NCBI GenBank assembly: GCA_903957405.1 | Contig: CAJBPC010000135.1 | Coordinates: 1-13,110, forward strand | Direction of reading: 5' to 3' | From: an uncultured bacterium | GTDB taxonomy: Bacteria > Bacteroidota > Bacteroidia > Chitinophagales > Chitinophagaceae | Length of the DNA stretch: 13,110 bases | Shown here: piece after piece, positions 7,561 to 13,110 of the stretch | Numbering within the stretch: the stretch's first letter is position 1 | Layout of the letters: each line of letters starts with the position of its first letter | Translations under genes and position numbers: made by a program | The notes under the pieces: generated by a model | The model's input: the letters and a program-made list of their open reading frames with translations, nothing else | Told to the model about the DNA's origin: nothing | Database searches by the model: none

Positions 7561-7684
7561 TTACTGATAACGTAAAAACCGATGATATAACGATTCATTG
7601 ATATCTGACAAAACGGCGGATTATGACCCCTGACGCTTTGGAGTTCCGGGGCGTTTCTAACGGAGACCACCCTCAGAATAGATT

Positions 7685-7783
7685 GAAAAACGGTAAATTG
7701 ATCAGTCGTTATCTGTTACTTCGGAGTAAAAACTTGCAGGTGGCAAATGTCACCGTTTTTTTGGGGTATCGCCGTTTTTTCCA
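7685..7783. repeat. diverged direct repeat, copy 2 (IS21-end-like)
   Basis: Second copy of the repeat at 7435-7533, with small indels and scattered substitutions; by eye roughly three quarters of positions match. It ends in GGGGTATCGCCGTTTTTTCCA-like sequence. No transposase frame lies between or beside the two copies. Confidence 0.55.
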
Positions 7784-7892
7784 GATTGAAAAACCCATAC
7801 GGAAGAAGCAGGACAGACAAAAGGCGAAAATTCCCATGACCAAACAATGCACAGGTAAAATGGCGGGAGCTGGGTTGGGAATATCCCGGGGA

Positions 7893-9545
7893 TCAGAAGT
7901 CGGAGAGGAAATCGTACAGCTCGCGGTCGGTGTTCGTGAGACCCAGTTTCCGACGCAAACGGATGCGGGCCATGCTGATGGCTCCGTTGGTCTGCCCCGT
8001 GATGTCGGAGATCTCCTTGGTGGTCATGTCGAGCTTCAGGAAGGCGCATAGCCTGCGCTCGTTCAGGGTGAGTTCTGGGAATTTTTTCTTGAGCCGGTCG
8101 TAGAAGCCTGAATGGATCTGCTGGAACCTGTATTCGAACTCGTCCCAGGCCTTGGACCTGGACTCGGATGCTGATAGTCTCCTTCCGTCCTCGGAAGACT
8201 TCTCGGTTCCAATGAACCCCAGATGCGACTCCAGTCCGCCAACCAATCCATCGATCAGGTTGTTCTTATTCATCTCATAACTGATCCTCGTGAACTCGGC
8301 ATCCTTTTTCTCCAGCTCAGCCGTCAGCCTTTGCCTGTCCAACTCCAGCTGACGGGCCTCCAGTTCGTTCTTCAGACGAAGCAGGTTGGCCCTTCTGTAG
8401 CGCTGCCGGTAGAACAGGACGACCGCTGCAGCGGCAGCCCCAGCCAGTAAGATACCGGCGAGGCCGAACCAGAATGAACGACGGAACCTGCCCTCTCCTT
8501 CCACTAACCGTTCCTCCCTTTCCGAGAACTCTCGCATGAGTTCGTCGCGCATCATCCGCTCCCTAGACTTATCGTCCTCCATCTTTTTTTCACAGTCATG
8601 TACGATGTCCAGGTACCTAATGGCGGAATCAGACGCACCGTTCCTCCGATGGTTCTCATACACCTGCTCCGCAAAAGACAGCATCAACTTTAGGCTTCCA
8701 ACAGACTCGGCGAGCCGAAGTCCCTCTTTTGCCTCGGAAAGCGCCCTGGCATCGTCACCCAGTCGTACGAAAGCCTCGACCCTGGCGTTGCTGACGATCA
8801 TGGATTGGGCTTTATCACCCGATCGCTGCGCCAGACGACCAACCTCCTCCAGTAGTAAGATGGAGGACTGTACACTATCGCAGCGTATGAGCAGATTGGA
8901 CTTAGCCACCAGGAGCTTGCCCAGGGCGGCTGTCTGTCCCGGTGCAGACTTCGCCAGAACAATGCCCGTATCCATTAGGCCCCTCGCCCTTGCATACTGG
9001 CTGTCTGCCATGTATGCCAACCCCAGGTTCAAATGAAGATTGATCCAATCCCCTTCCGGGAACTGCTTCCCAGCCTTCGCATAGGCGGATAACAACCGGG
9101 GCTTCGCCTCCTCCAGAATAGCGATGCTCTTCCTGTTATTCCCCAGCCCGATGTGTATGAGGGAGGTGTTGACCCTGTTATTGATCGCCTCTATTTCGTC
9201 GCCCGCCTTCTGCGCCTCCTCCACTGTCCGCTCAAAGTGGATGATCGCCTGCTCAAAGAGTCCGGTGTAGTAGAAGACCGAGGCCATCTGCTTATGGGCC
9301 TTCATGAGCAACCGGTGGCTGCCGTCCCCCTTCGCCGCGTGCAAGGCATCCTGTGCATGAGCGAGTGCCTGCTTCAGATCGCTATTCATGGCCTGCCTGG
9401 AGAGGGACATGTGTATCTCGGCGCGCCTCGCATCGCCGTCTGCAGACCTCAAATCGCGTAGAAGGGAGTCGGTCACCGGATCTCCTGCCAGAGCTCCCGA
9501 ACACAGGAGCAGCAGAAATATGAAAAAAAATGACGCTTTGAACAT
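7893..9545 (-). CDS. TPR-containing membrane regulator with LuxR-like C-terminal HTH
   Basis: 550 residues. There is a signal peptide at 1-20 ('FFFIFLLLLCSGALA'), then a helical region to about 330 with TPR-like units ('A..A..A..ALHAAKGDG', 'GLFEQAIIHFERTVEEAQKAGD', 'NLGLAYMADSQYARARGLMD'), and a charged helix at ~335-355. A single membrane span lies at ~358-380 ('FGLAGILLAGAAAAAVVLFY'), followed by a cytoplasmic coiled coil at ~385-425. The C-terminus (~488-545) is a LuxR/GerE-like HTH: 'LTLNERRLCAFLKLDMTTKEIS...T..AISMARIRLRRKLGL'. This architecture is common among Bacteroidota transcription regulators, in which periplasmic TPRs sense a partner and a tethered HTH acts inside the cell. DNA binding is inferred. 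It has no operon partner here; a consensus -7 box and a perfect palindrome lie upstream. Confidence 0.8.
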   Translation of the reverse strand: MFKASFFFIFLLLLCSGALAGDPVTDSLLRDLRSADGDARRAEIHMSLSRQAMNSDLKQALAHAQDALHAAKGDGSHRLLMKAHKQMASVFYYTGLFEQAIIHFERTVEEAQKAGDEIEAINNRVNTSLIHIGLGNNRKSIAILEEAKPRLLSAYAKAGKQFPEGDWINLHLNLGLAYMADSQYARARGLMDTGIVLAKSAPGQTAALGKLLVAKSNLLIRCDSVQSSILLLEEVGRLAQRSGDKAQSMIVSNARVEAFVRLGDDARALSEAKEGLRLAESVGSLKLMLSFAEQVYENHRRNGASDSAIRYLDIVHDCEKKMEDDKSRERMMRDELMREFSEREERLVEGEGRFRRSFWFGLAGILLAGAAAAAVVLFYRQRYRRANLLRLKNELEARQLELDRQRLTAELEKKDAEFTRISYEMNKNNLIDGLVGGLESHLGFIGTEKSSEDGRRLSASESRSKAWDEFEYRFQQIHSGFYDRLKKKFPELTLNERRLCAFLKLDMTTKEISDITGQTNGAISMARIRLRRKLGLTNTDRELYDFLSDF

Positions 9546-9563
9546 TGTCAGGATTGGGATGAA

Positions 9564-9577
9564 CCACTGATCAGTGG
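9564..9577. promoter_or_regulatory. perfect 14-bp palindrome upstream of TPR regulator
   Basis: CCACTGATCAGTGG is a perfect palindrome centred in the 5' leader, 18 bases before the ATG at 9545 (minus strand) and about 50 bases downstream of the predicted -7 box. Its size and symmetry suit a dimeric regulator, perhaps autoregulation by the HTH protein encoded next to it. That role is inferred. Confidence 0.45.
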
Positions 9578-9627
9578 GACTTCTTTAAATCAAACGACCA
9601 TGAAATCCACCTTTCATGCAGATTGAA

Positions 9628-9635
9628 CAAAGGTA
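9628..9635 (-). promoter_or_regulatory. Bacteroidota -7 box (TACCTTTG) for TPR regulator
   Basis: On the minus strand the sequence TACCTTTG matches the Bacteroidota -7 consensus TAnnTTTG exactly, 82 bases upstream of the regulator's ATG. A clear -33 TTG element at the usual spacing is not evident, so the call rests on one box and its position. Confidence 0.4.
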
Positions 9636-10029
9636 TCAGCCAAAACCCTTATTGTAAAGATGGACGACAACAAAAGTTGTTGACCAGGTAGTTCGGAAAC
9701 CTTGTATTTTCTTCGCGCCTTGCGGTAAAGCCTCACCGGCAAATCGCAAGGTAGATACAAAGCCTACAGCAGATACCCCTCTGCCGCCGCATTAAAATCC
9801 ATCGGAATAAAACTCAGGCCTAGCTCGGCTTCCATCAATTCGGCAACAACTGGTTCAGCCAAGATCATTTATTCCGATTTTACCGATCCGGACGGTGTTG
9901 ATGCCAAGTTAGCCTCATTCAGGATTTATTGGATGGATGAGCGGGGCAGGTAAAGCCGGATCGTTGGATACATTGGATTCGGGCCTGATCAGTATGCAAA
10001 TGACCCCTTACAACCCTGCAGCGGCATCT
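9636..10029. other. intergenic stretch with nested inverted repeats and an unidentified open frame
   Basis: Nested stems lie at 9702-9760. A plus-strand frame without ATG (9729-9953) has protein-like content, including 'IIYSDFTDPDGVDAKLASF', and after its TAA continues 'SRIVGYIGFGPDQYAND'. On the minus strand an ATG frame at 9764-9868 encodes 34 residues, including 'ELMEAELGLSFIPMDFNAAA'. I recognise neither, and at most one can be a real remnant. Confidence 0.3.
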
Positions 10030-10717
10030 TCATTTTCGATGCTTGAGTAATTCATTGACCATCTTCTTCAACTCGTTGATCTCCTCCTGCTGTTTATCGA
10101 TCATTTTTTGCTGACCCTCAATCAATGCTTGCTGCTCCTGCATGCCTTTAATGAGCGGAACAACAAATTGGCTGTAGGACAGGCTGTAGTAATCTTTCCC
10201 TTGTTCGGGCAAGTACAAACCATCGAAGTCATAGCCGGAAGCGATGGCTGCTTTTTCAACTTCCTGCGCGATGAATCCGCTATGGCGGATGTTGGTGGAT
10301 GCACTGAAATTTTCCTTCAAGCGCCGATTGCGCGTGCTGTCAGACAATTGTTGCGATACATGTTCTTCGTATTTACGGGTATCGAAATTATATACCACCG
10401 GCCGAAGTCGTTTGATGAAATCAAGCCCCTTCAGATCATTTTCGCTGACATTGCGCTTGAATCTTCCATCGGATGGATTACTGAAGGCGACTTGTCCTTC
10501 GATGACGGTGATATTTGCGTCCCCCAGTCTGATCTTATTGATTCCCCCGTTGAGTGGATGTCATTCGCGGCAGTAAAAAACCCTGGGATGTAGAAGATAT
10601 CTCCAGCTTTGCTGAGGAAACAGGCGTACTAGTTCTTATCCCTACCTGAGCCTGGATGTTTGTACCCAGACATAACACTAATGAAATAAAGGAAAACAAC
10701 TTGAGTAATGGATTCAT
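10030..10717 (-). pseudogene. secreted GTSTP-family protein with S74 chaperone domain, internal deletion
   Basis: The N-terminus is intact: signal peptide 'MNPLLKLFSFISLVLCLG...QAQ', then 'VGIRTSTP' and 'LEISSTSQGFLLPRMTSTQR', the standard opening of Bacteroidota secreted proteins of this type. That frame stops at TAA 10535-10537. A second frame, without its own ATG, starts after a TGA at 10561-10563 and runs 'NGGINKIRLGDANITVIEG', 'SDGRFKRNVSENDLKGLDFI', 'LRPVVYNFDT', 'GFIAQEVEKAA', then a coiled coil ('QQKMIDKQQEEINELKKMV') to TGA 10030-10032. This second part is the peptidase S74 / tail-fibre intramolecular chaperone domain. The frames meet at CAACGGGG, where the long central part of the protein should be, so a deletion with frame change is inferred. 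S74 domains normally trimerise and self-cleave after folding of the upstream part, which is now missing. Confidence 0.75.
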
Positions 10718-11206
10718 GTCAAACGGTTTGGGGACGTCTTGGAATTTGATATGTTTAATGCAGACCCACTGTCTTTTCTGGCAGAAAATTGATGAAAGCC
10801 AATACTGCGTTTGAGAACGTCAGCAAGAGCATGAAATTTCAGAGTTTCCTGGGCCCATGGAATTTTATCAGGATATCTCCAATGGTGATCAGTGACAAGA
10901 GGGATGCAGAAAAGAAGAAATATGAAGAATCGATATGCAAGACTGTATCATTATTTCATTTAAAGATACAATGGCCGGTATACTACCGGAATAAAAATTT
11001 ACTTATCCTTCGTGTTGCATGTGACGATGAAGACCGCTCCGGCTTTGATGGCTGATGCCAAGACTTGCCTGTCCTTCACGGAGTATTTCGGACCAAACCC
11101 TGACACTTTTTACTGCGGGGGAGGTCATCGGGAGACTGACATTCCCGCAAAAACCGCTCAGTATCAGATGAGGCATGAGGATGTTCGAGGGATAAAACGC
11201 TCCTAC
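10718..11206. other. intergenic/IS-flank stretch
   Basis: Holds one doubtful 87-codon plus frame from ATG 10792 to TGA 11053-11055 ('MKANTAFENVSKSMKFQSFL...' with 'ISDKRDAEKKKYEE'), which I do not recognise. The part from about 11090 to 11206 probably belongs to the IS21 end preceding istA, because it contains ACTGACATTCC at 11135-11145. Confidence 0.35.
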
Positions 11207-11408
11207 ATGGCAAACCATTCCATAACCATGCTGCAACTTAAAAGGAACCTCCAGCTCAAAAGACAGGGCAAGAGCAACCGAGCCATCGCCCAGAAGTGCC
11301 GTCTGTCGAGGGACACAGTGAACACCTACGCCCAGCGTCTGTCTTCCTCCAGCAAGACCGTCGATGAGCTGCTCGCCCTCGTTGAAAGGGTCTGGCGGAT
11401 TACCTGAT
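11207..11408 (+). pseudogene. istA: IS21-family transposase IstA, N-terminal remnant 1
   Basis: From ATG 11207 the frame encodes 66 residues, 'MANHSITMLQLKRNLQLKRQ' then 'GKSNRAIAQKCRLSRDTVNTY' less its last residue, then 'AQRLSSSSKTVDELLALVE', before unrelated residues and TGA 11406-11408. This is the N-terminal helix-turn-helix of IS21 IstA (pattern 'M....ITM.Q...IL.L...GKS.R.IA...G.SR.TV..Y'). A complete IstA is about 500 residues with a DDE catalytic core and is followed by istB; both are absent. The break falls close to 11393. The frame could extend upstream to 11012, but homology begins at the ATG at 11207. The upstream flank carries a motif shared with the second istA remnant. Confidence 0.75.
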
Positions 11409-11434
11409 GGCATGGTCAATTCATGCCATCAGGG
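11404..11434 (+). terminator. perfect 12-bp hairpin terminator
   Basis: CCTGATGGCATG (11404-11415) is perfectly inverted as CATGCCATCAGG (11423-11434) around a 7-base loop and is followed by GCTTTT. It overlaps the stop of the istA remnant. A hairpin this perfect usually ends a transcript; the gene it once served appears to have been replaced by the istA fragment. Confidence 0.6.
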
Positions 11435-11669
11435 CTTTTGAGCGTTCAATGATCCACTAAACAGACAAGATGTCAAAAAAAAATCTTGCACTTTCCACTG
11501 AATTGTTACACAGCCAAATGAATGAATTCTTTTTTCATCGAAGATGATGCAGGAACGGCATCGATGCATGTGAGTGTTGAACTTTTTCAAACAAACCCCG
11601 CACGCTAAAAGCATCGGATCGCATATTTTGATGCTTCACAGAAACCGCATAAAACTAAAAAAAGTCGTC
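11435..11669. other. intergenic stretch
   Basis: Contains A-rich and T-rich tracts and no coding frame with protein character. A possible in-frame upstream ATG for the next gene lies at 11631. Confidence 0.35.
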
Positions 11670-11923
11670 ATGACTAGAATTGTATATTCAGTTTTCGCCG
11701 CTTGCCTGTTGCTTCTGGCAACCACTTTTGCTGAAGCCCAGGTGGGGATCGGGACTTCTACTCCAAATTCAAAGGCCCAACTTGAAGTCCACTCGACCAC
11801 CAAAGGATTTTTACCCCCCGGATGAACAATACCAAAAGAGATACCATAGCATCTCCTCCTGAGAATATTGCAGCAAAGGATGGCTTATTTTATCCATTGA
11901 TGTGTCATGATCTAACGGATTAA
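11670..11923 (+). pseudogene. N-terminal remnant of a GTSTP-family secreted protein, frameshifted
   Basis: From ATG 11670 comes a signal peptide ('MTRIVYSVFAACLLLLATTF', cut after 'AEAQ'), then 'VGIGTSTPNSKAQLEVHSTT' and 'KGFLPP', and the frame stops at TGA 11823-11825. One added C in the C6 run at 11814-11819 restores 'PRMNNTKRDTIASPPENI', the normal continuation 'LPRMT..QRDAI.SP..G', but this frame ends at TAA 11921-11923 after another 35 codons. So the gene is frameshifted and truncated, with no stalk or S74 domain left. It is a paralogue of the remnant on the opposite strand at 10030-10717, and the two open away from each other with an istA fragment between them. An alternative start at 11631 would add 13 residues before the signal peptide. 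Confidence 0.7.
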
Positions 11924-11997
11924 AGGCCGATATTAATGGATTGTAGTGTATGGTGACAGATCATGAAAGTTATCTTGGAATTATGAGCAAGTCCAAC

Positions 11998-12018
11998 TAA
12001 TATTGGTTCCCAATATTA
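11998..12018. promoter_or_regulatory. perfect 9-bp inverted repeat just upstream of dinB-family gene
   Basis: TAATATTGG (11998-12006) and CCAATATTA (12010-12018) form a perfect inverted repeat with a 3-base spacer, ending 6 bases before the ATG at 12025. It could be an operator or an mRNA hairpin that limits ribosome access. Confidence 0.45.
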
Positions 12019-12024
12019 TACCTC

Positions 12025-12468
12025 ATGGAAAAGGAAATATTTAAAGACCTTCTAAAACAAAACATACAAAGTTGTGGTTTTGCATTCAATGCCATAAGCG
12101 ACGAAAATATTTCTTACCGGCTAAATGAAAATACCTCTTCCATAGGGTTTATTTATAGGCATATTGGTGAAACGATGTGTGCATTTGGTTATTTTTTTGG
12201 CATCCGTACCGATGTGTTAAATACAACCATGGGAAGACAGGATGAGGGTCAGGGGAAAAATTTGAAGGAAAGTCAAGAATTGATTGAAAAAGGTTACTCT
12301 TTGCTTTATAAAATTATTGATGACACTCAAGAAGAGGGATGGCTAGCACCAGTGGAAACGCCATTTTTTGGAACCGTGTCAAAAGCAAGATTGTTTTCGC
12401 ATATACTTTATCACAATTCCTATCACGCAGGTCAGATTGCTCTAACATTAAAAAGAAGCAACTACTAA
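12025..12468 (+). CDS. DinB-family putative metal-dependent protein
   Basis: 147 residues and intact. It has the DinB/YfiT-like four-helix-bundle pattern: an N-terminal helix, then His46 in 'GFIYRHIGETM', and near the C-terminus His126, His130 and His134 in 'FSHILYHNSYHAGQI'. In DinB proteins one His from the second helix and an HxxxH-type pair in the last helix hold a divalent metal, and His46, His130 and His134 fit that triad. Some relatives are thiol-dependent transferases; many have no known reaction, and DNA-damage induction is documented only for the Bacillus namesake. Length is slightly below the common 150-170. Codon use is AT-rich, unlike the GC-rich exosortase block. The gene stands alone, with a perfect inverted repeat in front of the start and no gene directly after it. 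Confidence 0.8.
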   Translation: MEKEIFKDLLKQNIQSCGFAFNAISDENISYRLNENTSSIGFIYRHIGETMCAFGYFFGIRTDVLNTTMGRQDEGQGKNLKESQELIEKGYSLLYKIIDDTQEEGWLAPVETPFFGTVSKARLFSHILYHNSYHAGQIALTLKRSNY

Positions 12469-12759
12469 GATAAAACAATGCGCTAAGTACCTTTATTTTT
12501 ACCGAAGCTTTAAGCGTTCATTTACAATTATTTAGTAGTTCAATAACCCTTGCCAAGCTGCACTTTTTCTAAATAACGGAAGCCACACTGTGAAAACTTC
12601 CCCAAAACCGTACTGCCTAAAAAATATAAATTGCTGCTTTAAAAAAGAGCACATTCACTGAAAACAACACACTCAATTTAGGCATCATAGCTGCATCTTT
12701 CTAAAAAGATCAGAACTGATATAAAAGTAAAAAAGTGTTATACTTATGTGGTGTAACCC
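12469..12759. other. AT-rich intergenic stretch
   Basis: Nothing supportable was found here: no coding frame, and no strong hairpin after the dinB-family gene. Confidence 0.4.
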
Positions 12760-13002
12760 TTAATACTGCAGCAGGTCTTCATGACGTCGTCTGGCATACT
12801 CGGCTTGATACGATCCATAGCAGATCTCGGGGGATAAAACCTCCTCCTTCGCATCAGGGTTGTCTTTGAGGCGCTTGACAAATTATTAACGCTGTTGCGA
12901 CTGATGCTCAGGCGACGCAGAATTTCGTTGATAGGCTCAGCTTCGTTGAAAAGTCTTAGCATTTATTTGACTTTGTCCATAGAAACGATTTTTTTGAGAC
13001 AT
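12760..13002 (-). pseudogene. istA: IS21-family transposase IstA, N-terminal remnant 2 (multiple lesions)
   Basis: The minus strand from ATG 13002 reads 'MSQK', shifts frame in a run of seven A, continues 'IVSMDKVK', meets a TAA where CAA (Gln) is expected, then 'MLRLFNEAEPINEILRRLSI' and 'SRNSV'. It shifts again near 12880, then 'FVKRLKDNPDAKEEVLSPEI' and 'YGSYQAEYARRRHEDLLQY', and ends at TAA 12760-12762. Joined, this is the N-terminal ~80 residues of an IstA (HTH 'I.EI.RRL.ISRNSV'), of a different subtype from the one at 11207. Three lesions plus loss of the catalytic core and istB make it inactive. Upstream (13003-13110) lies end-like sequence, including GGGGTCAATATGCCGG at 13065-13080 and GGAATGTCAGT. 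Confidence 0.7.
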
Positions 13003-13005
13003 GAC

Positions 13006-13026
13006 TACTCCCTGTTTTAGGGAGTA
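13006..13026. repeat. 8-bp hairpin in the istA leader
   Basis: TACTCCCT (13006-13013) is inverted as AGGGAGTA (13019-13026) around GTTTT. It sits immediately upstream of the istA remnant's ATG, within the presumed insertion-sequence end. Confidence 0.45.
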
Positions 13027-13064
13027 ATGATCTACCAAAAAACGCTATCCTGATACCTTCCACA

Positions 13065-13110
13065 GGGGTCAATATGCCGGAATGTCAGTGGCATGAGGCG
13101 TGCTTTGATC
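13065..13110 (-). mobile_element. IS21-like terminal region (partial, runs to window edge)
   Basis: Read toward istA, this end contains ACTGACATTCC (complement of 13079-13089) and the complement of GGGGTCAATATGCCGG. ACTGACATTCC is also present 62-72 bases before the other istA remnant, in the same orientation relative to istA, which supports a terminal transposase-binding role. The outer tip of the element is not resolved. Confidence 0.45.

Larger units (their letters stand above)
6831..7892. other. 1-kb gene-poor region with IS-end-like repeats
   Basis: No convincing gene lies between the large T9SS gene and the TPR regulator. It holds one possible 87-codon frame (7052-7315, +), a set of ATGCTACAA repeats (7369-7420), a diverged ~99-base direct repeat and four copies of a GGTCA-TAT-CCG motif that also occurs beside the istA remnant at the right end of the window. 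I read it as an insertion-sequence scar. Confidence 0.45.

Noticed and set aside
7623..8051. 142-codon plus frame before and across the end of the TPR regulator
   Set aside because: It overlaps the regulator's 3' end antisense and the repeat scar, and its translation has no protein-family character.
11003..11419. 138-codon minus frame across the istA remnant
   Set aside because: Antisense shadow; the plus strand carries clear IS21 IstA homology.
11814..11819. C6 run as a phase-variation switch for the GTSTP-family gene
   Set aside because: Adding a C restores only about 35 more codons before another stop, so no full-length product would result. It is simpler to read it as decay, or as a sequencing error in an already truncated gene.
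1..13110. CRISPR arrays, tRNA or rRNA genes, replication origin
   Set aside because: No regularly spaced identical repeats, cloverleaf with a TTCGA-type arm, rRNA sequence or origin-type box clusters were seen in reading both strands.

Overview
The window looks like an accessory, partly decayed stretch of a Bacteroidota chromosome, probably in the Chitinophagales/Sphingobacteriales range. The evidence is a giant secreted protein with a type IX secretion (T9SS) C-terminal sorting domain, a Bacteroidota-style exosortase with a PID-CTERM-like mini-substrate, a TPR-membrane-helix-turn-helix regulator, two remnants of the 'QVGIGTSTP...' secreted-protein family (one ending in an S74 intramolecular-chaperone domain), and Bacteroidota-type IS21 debris. 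The assignment rests on protein recognition by eye; no database was consulted.

Layout. 1-239 (+): 3' end of a Fic-family gene. 240-760: mostly non-coding, with a possible transposase scrap on the minus strand. 762-1096 (+): serine hydrolase (class C beta-lactamase-like) pseudogene with a nonsense codon and a frameshift, cut off where the next gene ends. 1092-1967 (-): exosortase and its probable 84-residue substrate, 3 bases apart. 2079-6830 (-): 1583-residue T9SS-exported protein made of about 14 beta-propeller-type repeats, two Ig-like repeats, a beta-sandwich/helix-like region and a sorting domain; base composition jumps sharply inside this gene near 3770. 6831-7892: about 1 kb without a convincing gene but with a diverged ~99-base direct repeat and several motifs that look like IS21 ends. 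7893-9545 (-): TPR-TM-LuxR-like regulator. 9546-10029: regulatory sites and an unidentified open frame. 10030-10717 (-): internally deleted S74-domain secreted protein. 11207-11408 (+): istA (IS21) N-terminal remnant followed by a perfect 12-bp hairpin. 11670-11923 (+): broken N-terminus of a second GTSTP protein. 12025-12468 (+): intact DinB-family gene. 12760-13002 (-): second, heavily frameshifted istA remnant, with IS-end-like sequence running to the window edge.

How it fits together. The apparently functional genes are the exosortase/substrate pair, the giant T9SS protein, the TPR regulator and the DinB protein. Nearly everything between them is pseudogene or insertion-sequence debris. 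The most interesting points are the exosortase-PID-CTERM pair next to a T9SS cargo gene (two different surface-sorting routes side by side), the compositional break inside the cargo gene, perfect palindromes directly upstream of the TPR regulator and dinB, and an end motif shared by two independent IS21 remnants.
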